Origin: Pseudomonadota bacterium
GTDB taxonomy: Bacteria > Pseudomonadota > Gammaproteobacteria > Pseudomonadales > Cellvibrionaceae
Length of the DNA: 7,630 bases
Assembly: GCA_023416875.1 (NCBI GenBank)
Contig: JAEZGT010000152.1
Coordinates: 1 to 7,630, forward strand
Direction: 5' to 3'
Of the stretch, positions 1-6,176 are shown piece after piece; the first letter of the stretch is position 1; every line of letters begins with the position of its first letter. The notes under the pieces were generated by a model. That model worked only from the letters and a program-made list of their open reading frames with translations. It searched no databases and was not told the origin of the DNA. A program made the translations under genes and the position numbers.

Positions 1-2363
1 GGCTCCGGAATATTGCTGATCTCCCTCGAACTGAATTTGAAAGACATATAATCCTTGTCTTCAGCGGCGGCATTTTTCTGATAAAAATTCGTGCGCAAGG
101 TGGCGTTGATCAATTCAAAATAGCGGCGCAGGATTTTGTCTTCGTTGAGATTTTCCAGCGTATCCAGACTTTGCAGAATTTTTTCCCGCAGGCGCTCCAC
201 CCGCGCTTCGGGTTTATTTTGCTCTGCATTAATGCGCGGATCGAAATAGGCTTTGAATAAGGCCACCAAATTGCGGGTAATATCGGATTGGTTCACCAGG
301 GTTTCGGCAATGTAATCCTGACTGTAAGTAAAAGCAGTCTGCTTCATATAACCGGCGTAGGCGCGCAGCATGCTGACCTCGCGCCAACTCAAACGCGCGC
401 CGAGCACCAAGCGGTTAAAAGCATCATTTTCGGTCTGCTGATGCCAGATCGCCGCAAACGCCTGCTCGAATAATTTGCTGACTGCATGCACATCTAATTT
501 CACCGACAGCCTGAGCGCCAGATTGAAGTCGTGCATCCATACCGTAGCGCCGTCCGCGCGTTGAATTTTGTACGGATGCTCTCCCAGTACCCGTAGCCCT
601 AGATGTTCGAGCACCGGAATCACATCGGATAATTCCAGCGACTGATTCAACTGCATGACTTTAAAGCGCATGCGATCATCCGGCGTGCCGACCGGGTGAT
701 AAAACAGCATGGCTACATCGCGATCCACCTGGAGCGACTCGATCATCTGAATATCTTTCACCGCTGCGCGCGCGTCGTAATCCTCTTGGTAACTGACACC
801 GAATGCGCCCATGTACTGGCGGTGATATTGCAGCCCACGCGCTTCGCCAAACGCTTCTATCAACGCGGATTCGAACCGGTCGTCCCAGCCCCGGCTGATT
901 TCGATAATGCCCTCTTCCAGATATTTGGGATCGCATTGCGGCACCACACCGTCGGGCAGGCGGAAAACCATATAAGCGCGCGCGAGAATCGACTCGGAAA
1001 AATGTGTGGTCGAATCCAATTCCTGGGATTGAATGGCACTGCCAATTAATTTTTCGATTTTTATTCTCACCCGCGTGTTGTAAATATCCCGCGGTACGTA
1101 CACGACGCAATTGACGAATTTACCGAAAGGATCATTGCGGACAAATAAACGCACTACCCGGCGCTCATTAATGCGCGTGACGCCCATGATGGTTTGGAAC
1201 AGAGTTTCCCGATCCGACTGAAACAGTTCATCGCGGGGGAAACTTTCAATGGCGCGCACCATGTTTTTGCCGTCGTGGCTGACTGGCGCAAGGCCGGAGC
1301 GCGCCATTATGTAATCCACTTTCTGGCGCAGCAGCGGAATAGCGCGCGGACTCAAGCTGTACACCGCGTAAGTAAATAAACCGAGGATGCGCAGCTCGCC
1401 AATGACTTTGCCATCAGGCGAAAAACGCTTCACCACCACATAATCCGGATACACCCGTCGGTGCACGGTGGAGCGCGTTGCGGATTTACTAAAAGAGATC
1501 AAATCCGCCCCGGCATAAAAAGCCGCCGCGCCCTGTGGCTCGCCTTGCGGCGGTTGCCGACGAAAAACGCCGAGGCGCGTTTCCAGATCTTCGCGCAACT
1601 GCAGGTTTTGCCCGGGAGCTGCCAGATCGAGGGTGCGCATACCGAGGAAGGTGAAGTGGGAATCCTCCAACCAATCGAGAAATGCCCAGCATTCATCTGC
1701 ATGCGCCTGATCAGGGGCAAAGCGCAAATGGTCCCGGGTCGTGCGCAGCACTTCGATCATCGGCAGATAGTCGGCCACGACGGTGGCAACTTCGGCGAGC
1801 ACATCCTTGATGGCGCTCTGAATTTCCATGCGCTCCTCTTCCGAGGCCATCAACGCGACTTCGAGAAAAATCACCGCCTCCTGCTGCCATTGGCCGGCGG
1901 TATCACGGGGCTGCGAGATGGCTTGCAGGGCGGTCACTTCGCCGTCGTCATTGCGCGCAACATCCACCAGCGTGCTTTTGATCGCATGCAGGGTCATTGA
2001 GCGGCGGTTGAGTTCCAGCCGCAGAGAATCCACCAGAAACGGCATGTCCTTTTGCCGCACAATGATGACGGAGCCGTTGCACAGCCAGCCGTCCTCTTCC
2101 AGGGTGGGATTAAAGGTTCTGACGTAGGTGGTCTGGCTGGCGTTGCGCAGGGCGAGCCAGAGTGAATAGCAGCACCCGGCGATGTCCGGAATTTTCCGCC
2201 ACTGCCAATCGTCCATGTTGAGCTGCATCCAGAAAATCTGTACGAAGGTGCGATAGAGCTCCAGGTCGGGTTGTTGCGCCCGCTCCCGGTCTATGTGTTC
2301 GAGTACTTGGTCGAGCAGGCGGTATTTTATTGACTCACCGGGTTCCGGGATTTTGGCTGTCAT
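1..2363 (-). CDS. gdhB: NAD-specific glutamate dehydrogenase, large (about 180 kDa) GdhB type, N-terminal half (partial)
   Basis: Catalyses the NAD-dependent oxidative deamination of glutamate to 2-oxoglutarate and ammonia in the cytoplasm, mainly for glutamate or arginine catabolism. The frame is open for 787 codons from ATG at 2363 to the window edge, about half of the family's usual 1600 or so residues. Family-typical stretches seen on translation: PFLVDSLRLELNRR (108-121), DSHFTFLG (234-241), FVRNDPFGKF (407-416) followed by VVYVPRD, and WMHDFNL (609-615). These belong to the N-terminal ACT-like regulatory region. The last residues (SSREISNIPEP) match the linker just before the catalytic core, so the catalytic Lys and the Rossmann fold lie outside the window. 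The start is supported by a Shine-Dalgarno at 2371-2378. No frameshift or internal stop was found. It is transcribed divergently from the moxR operon. The family call is firm; the gene symbol follows Pseudomonas usage. Confidence 0.95.
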   Translation of the reverse strand, partial: MTAKIPEPGESIKYRLLDQVLEHIDRERAQQPDLELYRTFVQIFWMQLNMDDWQWRKIPDIAGCCYSLWLALRNASQTTYVRTFNPTLEEDGWLCNGSVIIVRQKDMPFLVDSLRLELNRRSMTLHAIKSTLVDVARNDDGEVTALQAISQPRDTAGQWQQEAVIFLEVALMASEEERMEIQSAIKDVLAEVATVVADYLPMIEVLRTTRDHLRFAPDQAHADECWAFLDWLEDSHFTFLGMRTLDLAAPGQNLQLREDLETRLGVFRRQPPQGEPQGAAAFYAGADLISFSKSATRSTVHRRVYPDYVVVKRFSPDGKVIGELRILGLFTYAVYSLSPRAIPLLRQKVDYIMARSGLAPVSHDGKNMVRAIESFPRDELFQSDRETLFQTIMGVTRINERRVVRLFVRNDPFGKFVNCVVYVPRDIYNTRVRIKIEKLIGSAIQSQELDSTTHFSESILARAYMVFRLPDGVVPQCDPKYLEEGIIEISRGWDDRFESALIEAFGEARGLQYHRQYMGAFGVSYQEDYDARAAVKDIQMIESLQVDRDVAMLFYHPVGTPDDRMRFKVMQLNQSLELSDVIPVLEHLGLRVLGEHPYKIQRADGATVWMHDFNLALRLSVKLDVHAVSKLFEQAFAAIWHQQTENDAFNRLVLGARLSWREVSMLRAYAGYMKQTAFTYSQDYIAETLVNQSDITRNLVALFKAYFDPRINAEQNKPEARVERLREKILQSLDTLENLNEDKILRRYFELINATLRTNFYQKNAAAEDKDYMSFKFSSREISNIPE

Positions 2364-2370
2364 GTTTGAG

Positions 2371-2378
2371 ACTCCTCT
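2371..2378 (-). promoter_or_regulatory. Ribosome binding site of gdhB
   Basis: Read on the minus strand this is AGAGGAGT, ending seven bases before the ATG at 2363. It closely matches the anti-Shine-Dalgarno complement and fixes the gdhB start. No other in-frame start nearby has as good a site. Confidence 0.75.
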
Positions 2379-2382
2379 GGCT

Positions 2383-2432
2383 AAACCGGCCCTATGGCCT
2401 TTTGGTGTGACTAGAGGGCGGCGCGCCGGTTT
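2383..2432. repeat. 8-bp inverted repeat in the gdhB leader
   Basis: AAACCGGC at 2383-2390 and GCCGGTTT at 2425-2432 are perfect reverse complements separated by 34 bases. If gdhB transcription starts near 2446, the repeat lies wholly inside its 5' untranslated region, and the arm nearest the gene is only about five bases from the Shine-Dalgarno. It could form a stem that affects translation, or serve as a spaced binding site for a dimeric regulator. Function is inference; the repeat itself is plain in the sequence. Confidence 0.5.
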
Positions 2433-2452
2433 CCCGCTTCTATTGAAGTCCT

Positions 2453-2481
2453 TTAATATGCCCTTACATAAGCATAGCCAA
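2453..2481 (-). promoter_or_regulatory. Candidate sigma-70 promoter of gdhB
   Basis: Read on the minus strand: -35 TTGGCT (2481-2476), a 17-base spacer, then -10 TATTAA (2458-2453). Each box matches the consensus at four of six positions and the spacing is ideal. Transcription would start near 2446, giving a leader of about 80 bases before the gdhB ATG. This was found by eye, with no experimental support. Confidence 0.4.
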
Positions 2482-2582
2482 TTTGCCCGCCAATCCAGGG
2501 CGTCCGCTCGGCGAAACTCGGTTACGCAAGGCAACCGGAACTGATATCCAAGACCGCAGTCTACGGCGGTCTTGTTGTTTTT
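2477..2582 (+). ncRNA. Possible small RNA or attenuated leader ending at the terminator
   Basis: No protein gene on the plus strand leads into the terminator at 2549-2582, so some short transcript should end there. Just upstream lie short foldable segments: GCCC/GGGC at 2485-2488 and 2498-2501, and CGGTT/AACCG at 2519-2523 and 2533-2537. A weak promoter-like pair, TTGAAG (2443-2448) and TACATA (2465-2470) with a 16-base spacer, would start an RNA near 2477 of about 105 bases. It could be a standalone small RNA or the leader of the moxR operon with premature termination. I recognise no known RNA family. The 5' end is a guess. Confidence 0.25.
2549..2582 (+). terminator. Rho-independent terminator upstream of moxR
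   Basis: A perfect 9-bp stem pairs CAAGACCGC (2549-2557) with GCGGTCTTG (2566-2574) around an 8-base loop, followed directly by TTGTTTTT (2575-2582). This is the classic intrinsic terminator form on the plus strand. Read on the minus strand there is no T-tract after the stem, so it is not bidirectional. It sits about 70 bases before the moxR start and insulates the operon from, or attenuates, upstream plus-strand transcription. Confidence 0.8.
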
Positions 2583-2652
2583 ATGATTTAAAAAAGCTTT
2601 TCAGCTATACAGCGCCGGCCTCAGGGCCCGCACCCGACATACGGAAAACAAT

Positions 2653-3621
2653 ATGGGTTCAACACGCGACGCAATCTCTTCCATTCAACATTGGCTCAAT
2701 AGCCAGATCGTAGGCCAACCCCAACTCATCGACCGCCTGCTTATTGCGCTGATAGCCGACGGCCACCTTCTTGTCGAAGGCGCTCCCGGTCTGGCCAAGA
2801 CCAAAGCGATCAAAACCCTGGCCGATGTCATTCAGGGTGATTTCCACCGCATTCAATTCACCCCCGACTTATTGCCTTCGGACGTGACCGGCACGGACAT
2901 CTACCGACCGGAAACCAGCACCTTTGAATTCCAGAAAGGCCCGATTTTCCACAACCTGGTGCTGGCGGACGAAATCAACCGGGCGCCGGCAAAAGTGCAA
3001 TCGGCACTGCTGGAAGCCATGGCGGAGCGCCAGATCAGCGTCGGCAAACACACTTACAAACTGCCTAACCTGTTCCTGGTGATGGCGACGCAAAACCCCA
3101 TCGAGCAGGAAGGGACCTATCCCCTGCCGGAAGCCCAGCTCGACCGCTTTCTGATGCATGTGCGGGTGTCCTACCCGAGTGTGGAGGCGGAGCGGGAAAT
3201 CCTGCGCCTCACCCGCGCCGAATCCAATACCCGCCAAGCGCGCCCGACGCCCCCCGCGGAAGTGACCCAGGAAGTCTTGTTCGCCGCGCGACAGGAGGCA
3301 TTAACCATTCATATGGCGCCAGCGGTAGAGGAATACATCGTTCAACTCACCGCCGCCACCCGTCAGCCCTCCGTGTACAACGCCGAGCTGGCGCGCTGGA
3401 TTGAATACGGCGTCAGCCCGCGGGCCACCATAGGTCTCGACCGCTGCGCCCGCGCTCACGCCTGGCTCGCCGGCAAGGATTTTGTCAGCCCTGATGACGT
3501 TCAGGCGGTGCTGCACGACGTCTTCCGTCACCGTCTGCTGCTCAGCTTCGAGGCAGAAGCCAGCGGCCAGAATCCTGATCGGGTGATCGATCAACTGCTC
3601 GAATACGTGCCGGTACTTTGA
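2653..3621 (+). CDS. moxR: MoxR family AAA+ ATPase
   Basis: A 322-residue cytoplasmic AAA+ ATPase, the usual full length for the family. Visible motifs: Walker A GAPGLAKT (43-50), Walker B LVLADEINR (102-110, with the DE pair at 106-107), sensor 1 ATQNP (145-149), LDRF (163-166) in the arginine-finger region, and GVSPRA (253-258) carrying the sensor 2 arginine. All key residues are present, so it should be active. MoxR proteins are thought to act as chaperones, often with vWA-domain partners encoded beside them, in maturation of envelope proteins or metal-dependent enzymes; the target here is unknown. The ATG has a weak site (GGA at 2643-2645, seven bases away). A possible -10 box TATACA lies at 2606-2611 without a clear -35. 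It is the first gene of a five-gene overlapping operon. The symbol is a family label. Confidence 0.94.
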   Translation: MGSTRDAISSIQHWLNSQIVGQPQLIDRLLIALIADGHLLVEGAPGLAKTKAIKTLADVIQGDFHRIQFTPDLLPSDVTGTDIYRPETSTFEFQKGPIFHNLVLADEINRAPAKVQSALLEAMAERQISVGKHTYKLPNLFLVMATQNPIEQEGTYPLPEAQLDRFLMHVRVSYPSVEAEREILRLTRAESNTRQARPTPPAEVTQEVLFAARQEALTIHMAPAVEEYIVQLTAATRQPSVYNAELARWIEYGVSPRATIGLDRCARAHAWLAGKDFVSPDDVQAVLHDVFRHRLLLSFEAEASGQNPDRVIDQLLEYVPVL

Positions 3622-4643
3622 TGGCCGACGCTGCTTTGCCTTCAGGTTCCAAAGCTCTACCGTCAGGTTCCAAAGCTTTGCCTTCAGATTCCAAAAACAC
3701 CGCCAACACGACCGGCGTTTACACCTCGGTGGACGAACTGCTACGCCTGCGTCACCTCAGCCGCGATCTCACCCTGACCATGCGCAAGCGCAGTCAGGCT
3801 CTGCTGGAAGGCTCCGTGCGCACGCGCTATCGCGGCCGCGGTATGGAGTTCGCCGAGGTCCGTCCCTATCAGCCTGGCGACGATATTCGCACCATCGACT
3901 GGCGGGTCACCGCGCGGGTGCAAGCGCCCTACACCAAACTGTTTCAAGAAGAGCGCGAGCGGCCCATTTTTGTGATGGTGGATCAGCGCTCGCCCATGTT
4001 TTTCGGCAGCCGCCTCTGTTTCAAATCCGTGTTCGCCGCGCAGGTCGCCAGCGTGGTGGCGTGGATCGCCAATCACAACAGCGACCGTATCGGTGGGCTG
4101 TTGTTTGGCGACAGCCGCCAGGGCGACATCCGAGCCAAACGCAGTCAGCACGCGGTGCTTGATCTTCTGCATCAGCTGGTGGAATTTAATCGCGCTCTAA
4201 CCGGACCAATCCCGCCAGCAGGCAGTATTCCTCTTCTCGATATGCTGACGGAAACCAGCCGCATCGCCCGTCCTGGCAGTCTGGTGATTCTGATTTCCGA
4301 CTTCCACGATTTCACCCAGACCTGCCGGGAGCCGTTGAGCCAACTGGCAAAACGCTCGGATGTGATGGCATTGCACGTCTACGATCCACTGGAACGCCGG
4401 CTCCCCCATGCCGCGCGCTTGGCCATCTCCGACGGCCAGCAGCGTTTGACGCTGGATGTCAGCACCGTCGCCCAGCCTTTTCAGGCAGCTTTCGAACGGC
4501 ATCAGGCCGAGCTGCGGCAAAGCTGCAGCAACTCCGGTGTGCAATATGTGCATGCGCCAATTAGTCAGCCGCTTGAAGGGTTTGTCCGCGATCTGTTCAG
4601 CCCGCGCCGCAAAAGCCGGCATAACGCTGGAGGTGCGGCATGA
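3621..4643 (+). CDS. DUF58 domain-containing protein (degenerate vWA fold)
   Basis: A 340-residue protein from the ATG whose A is the last base of the moxR stop (TGATG at 3619-3623). There is no good Shine-Dalgarno, so translation probably depends on coupling to moxR. A TTG one codon earlier (3618) is possible but less likely. The DUF58 signature GDDIRTIDW lies at 86-94, preceded by RGRGMEFAEVRPYQP and followed by a vWA-like first strand VMVDQRSPM (118-126), where the first Asp is kept but the DxSxS metal site is not canonical. A second strand, VILISDFHDF, lies further on. No signal peptide or clear membrane segment is seen, so a cytoplasmic or peripheral location is inferred. It is the usual partner encoded next to MoxR ATPases. 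Oddity: three tandem copies of a seven-residue unit (ALPSGSK-like) at residues 5-25, before the conserved domain. Confidence 0.92.
   Translation: MADAALPSGSKALPSGSKALPSDSKNTANTTGVYTSVDELLRLRHLSRDLTLTMRKRSQALLEGSVRTRYRGRGMEFAEVRPYQPGDDIRTIDWRVTARVQAPYTKLFQEERERPIFVMVDQRSPMFFGSRLCFKSVFAAQVASVVAWIANHNSDRIGGLLFGDSRQGDIRAKRSQHAVLDLLHQLVEFNRALTGPIPPAGSIPLLDMLTETSRIARPGSLVILISDFHDFTQTCREPLSQLAKRSDVMALHVYDPLERRLPHAARLAISDGQQRLTLDVSTVAQPFQAAFERHQAELRQSCSNSGVQYVHAPISQPLEGFVRDLFSPRRKSRHNAGGAA
3633..3695 (+). repeat. Three tandem 21-bp units in the 5' end of the DUF58 gene
   Basis: Units at 3633-3653, 3654-3674 and 3675-3695 each encode ALPSGSK, ALPSGSK and ALPSDSK. The first and third differ at one base; the second differs from the first at three bases, all synonymous. 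The unit length is a multiple of three, so copy-number change keeps the frame. The encoded stretch is polar, lies before the conserved domain and is likely a flexible tail. Confidence 0.9.
4629..4634 (+). promoter_or_regulatory. Ribosome binding site of the DUF4381 gene
   Basis: GGAGGT lies five bases before the ATG at 4640, inside the end of the DUF58 gene. With the ATGA stop-start overlap it makes the start of the DUF4381 gene secure. Confidence 0.75.
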
Positions 4644-5176
4644 CTCCGGCGCCGCAGCCGTCCCTGCCGCCAGAGGCGTTGCAGCTCCTGGAGCAGATGC
4701 ACAATATCTTTGTGCCCCAAGCGGTGAGCTGGTGGCCTCCCGCATTCGGTTGGTGGGCCGTAGGAGGCTCCTTGCTGGGCGCCCGGGTACTTGCACTTAT
4801 TACCTACCTTATTCGCCGCCGCCAGGAGGCGTACCGACGCACCGCCCTGAAACTGCTGGACGGGCTGCACGAATATTCGGATGCGCAACTGCCTGCGGAG
4901 GCCAACCGCTTGCTGAAACGCGTGGCTTTAGTGGCTTTTCCTGCAGAGAAACTGACCATCAATCAGGCGTTCGGCGAAAACTGGGTGGACTGGCTGAACG
5001 CACGCTGCCCGGATCTCGTATTTTCTGGTGCCGCTGCGGCGGCACTGGCGCGCGCCGGTTACCAACGGGACGCATCCTATCCGCGTGCAGAGTTGCTCGA
5101 CAGCGTAAGCCGCTGGATCGCGACTCACCAACGCACCTTGCGCAGCACTCCTGCGCGGAGGCCGGCGCATGTTTGA
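4640..5176 (+). CDS. DUF4381 domain-containing membrane protein
   Basis: A 178-residue protein of typical family length. It has the hallmark WWPPAFGWW (31-39) leading into one predicted membrane helix (about 38-58), a positively charged RRR stop (59-61), and then a soluble domain with NRLLKRVALVAFP and later SRWIATH, both typical of the family. The charge pattern suggests the C-terminal domain faces the cytoplasm (inference). The gene overlaps the DUF58 gene by four bases (ATGA) and the batA-like gene by eight bases, so it is translated within the operon. The family is regularly found between DUF58 and BatA genes; its biochemical role is not known and it is presumed to help hold the MoxR-vWA complex at the inner membrane. 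Oddity: an arginine (R49) in the middle of the predicted membrane helix. Confidence 0.88.
   Translation: MTPAPQPSLPPEALQLLEQMHNIFVPQAVSWWPPAFGWWAVGGSLLGARVLALITYLIRRRQEAYRRTALKLLDGLHEYSDAQLPAEANRLLKRVALVAFPAEKLTINQAFGENWVDWLNARCPDLVFSGAAAAALARAGYQRDASYPRAELLDSVSRWIATHQRTLRSTPARRPAHV
5157..5161 (+). promoter_or_regulatory. Ribosome binding site of the batA-like gene
   Basis: GGAGG ends seven bases before the ATG at 5169, within the end of the DUF4381 gene. It supports this start, which also gives the typical MFEFAWPW N-terminus. Confidence 0.7.
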
Positions 5177-6176
5177 GTTTGCCTGGCCTTGGATGTTTGC
5201 CCTGCTACCGCTGCCGCTGCTGGTGTATTGGCTGCTGCCTGCCCTGGTCCGTCAGGAAGCCGCACTGCGCGTACCGTTTTTTCAGCAGATCGCTGGTTTG
5301 CAACAACAGCAGATCAGCCGCTCCGCCAACCGCTGGCTGCAGCGCCTGCTGCTGACGCTGGTCTGGCTTTTGTGTGTCAGCGCTGCGGCCCGACCACAGT
5401 GGATCGGCGAACCGGTACAACTGCCGGCTACCGGCCGCGACCTGCTGTTGGCGGTGGACATCTCCGGCAGTATGGAGATACCGGACATGGTGCTGCAGAA
5501 CCGCAATTTGCAGCGCATCGACGTGGTGAAATTTGTGATCGGAGATTTCGTCAAACGGCGCGAAAACGACCGTCTTGGCTTGATCCTATTCGGCTCCAAC
5601 GCTTATTTGCAGGCACCTTTGACCTTTGATCGCAAGACTGTGGAAACCTTGTTGCGGGAAGCGCAAATCGGTTTTGCCGGGCAACAGACCGCTATCGGTG
5701 ATGCCATCGGCCTTGCCATCAAACGTCTGCGCGACCGCCCTCAAGCCAGCCGCGTGCTCATTCTCCTCAGCGACGGCGCCAACACCGCCGGCGAGGTGGA
5801 CCCGCGCCAGGCGGCGGACTTGGCGAAATTGTCAGGGGTGAAGATCTATACCATCGGCCTGGGCGCCGATGAAATGATTCAGCAGACCCTGTTCGGCCGG
5901 CGCAAGATCAACCCATCCGCCGACTTGGATGAAGACACTATGCGTTACATCGCCGAGCAGACCGGCGGACAATATTTCCGCGCACGCAACCCGGAAGAGC
6001 TGGTGCGCATCTATGCCGAACTCGACCGGCTGGAACCTATAGAACAGGATGATGAAGTGTTTCGCCCAGCCAATGCCCTTTATTTCTGGCCCCTGGCGGC
6101 GGCGCTGATGTTGAGCTTTCTGATGGCGCTCAGCCGGGTGGCCCTGGGTGCAACCGTTAAAAGCAAGGTGGCATGA
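5169..6176 (+). CDS. batA: BatA-like vWA domain membrane protein
   Basis: A 335-residue protein matching BatA (Bacteroides aerotolerance operon family) in length and layout: a first membrane helix (about 5-23), a second (about 57-74), then a periplasm-facing von Willebrand A domain and a C-terminal helix (about 305-323). The metal ion-dependent adhesion site is intact: DISGS at 97-101 (Asp97, Ser99, Ser101), a Thr in QTAIGDA (T174) and Asp202 in LLSDG. Metal binding and ligand-driven protein contact are therefore likely. In such operons BatA is thought to act with BatB and the MoxR ATPase in envelope protein assembly or stress tolerance; the substrate here is unknown. The start overlaps the DUF4381 stop and the stop overlaps the next gene (ATGA). 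The symbol is by similarity of domain layout. Confidence 0.9.
   Translation: MFEFAWPWMFALLPLPLLVYWLLPALVRQEAALRVPFFQQIAGLQQQQISRSANRWLQRLLLTLVWLLCVSAAARPQWIGEPVQLPATGRDLLLAVDISGSMEIPDMVLQNRNLQRIDVVKFVIGDFVKRRENDRLGLILFGSNAYLQAPLTFDRKTVETLLREAQIGFAGQQTAIGDAIGLAIKRLRDRPQASRVLILLSDGANTAGEVDPRQAADLAKLSGVKIYTIGLGADEMIQQTLFGRRKINPSADLDEDTMRYIAEQTGGQYFRARNPEELVRIYAELDRLEPIEQDDEVFRPANALYFWPLAAALMLSFLMALSRVALGATVKSKVA
6166..6170 (+). promoter_or_regulatory. Ribosome binding site that bears on the batB start
   Basis: AGGTG ends two bases before the ATG at 6173 but eight bases before the in-frame ATG at 6179. Spacing favours 6179, while the ATGA overlap with the batA stop favours 6173. The two choices differ by only two residues. 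Confidence 0.5.

Noticed and set aside
676..1110. A 144-codon minus-strand open frame inside gdhB
   Set aside because: It is out of frame with gdhB on the same strand, and its Arg/Gly-rich composition is typical of a shifted reading of a GC-rich gene.
1461..2000. A 179-codon plus-strand open frame inside gdhB
   Set aside because: It is antisense to a gene with strong family similarity throughout, has no recognisable domain, and is explained by the codon bias of the minus-strand gene.
2293..2544. An 83-codon plus-strand open frame that ends just before the terminator at 2549
   Set aside because: Its position before the terminator is tempting, but its first part is antisense to the start of gdhB, the composition looks random and no good ribosome binding site was seen.
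2498..2582. Resemblance of the ACGCAAGGC segment to the core of the c-di-GMP-I (GEMM) riboswitch
   Set aside because: The paired GAAA-loop hairpin and the downstream receptor half expected for that aptamer could not be found, so the short match is likely chance.
4197..4796. A 199-codon minus-strand open frame
   Set aside because: Antisense to DUF58 and DUF4381, with no ribosome binding site or domain seen; treated as a shadow.
4456..5355. A 299-codon plus-strand open frame spanning the ends of three genes
   Set aside because: It crosses the DUF58, DUF4381 and batA genes in another frame, is rich in Cys and Arg, and shows no domain. The three genes in the true frames have clear family motifs.
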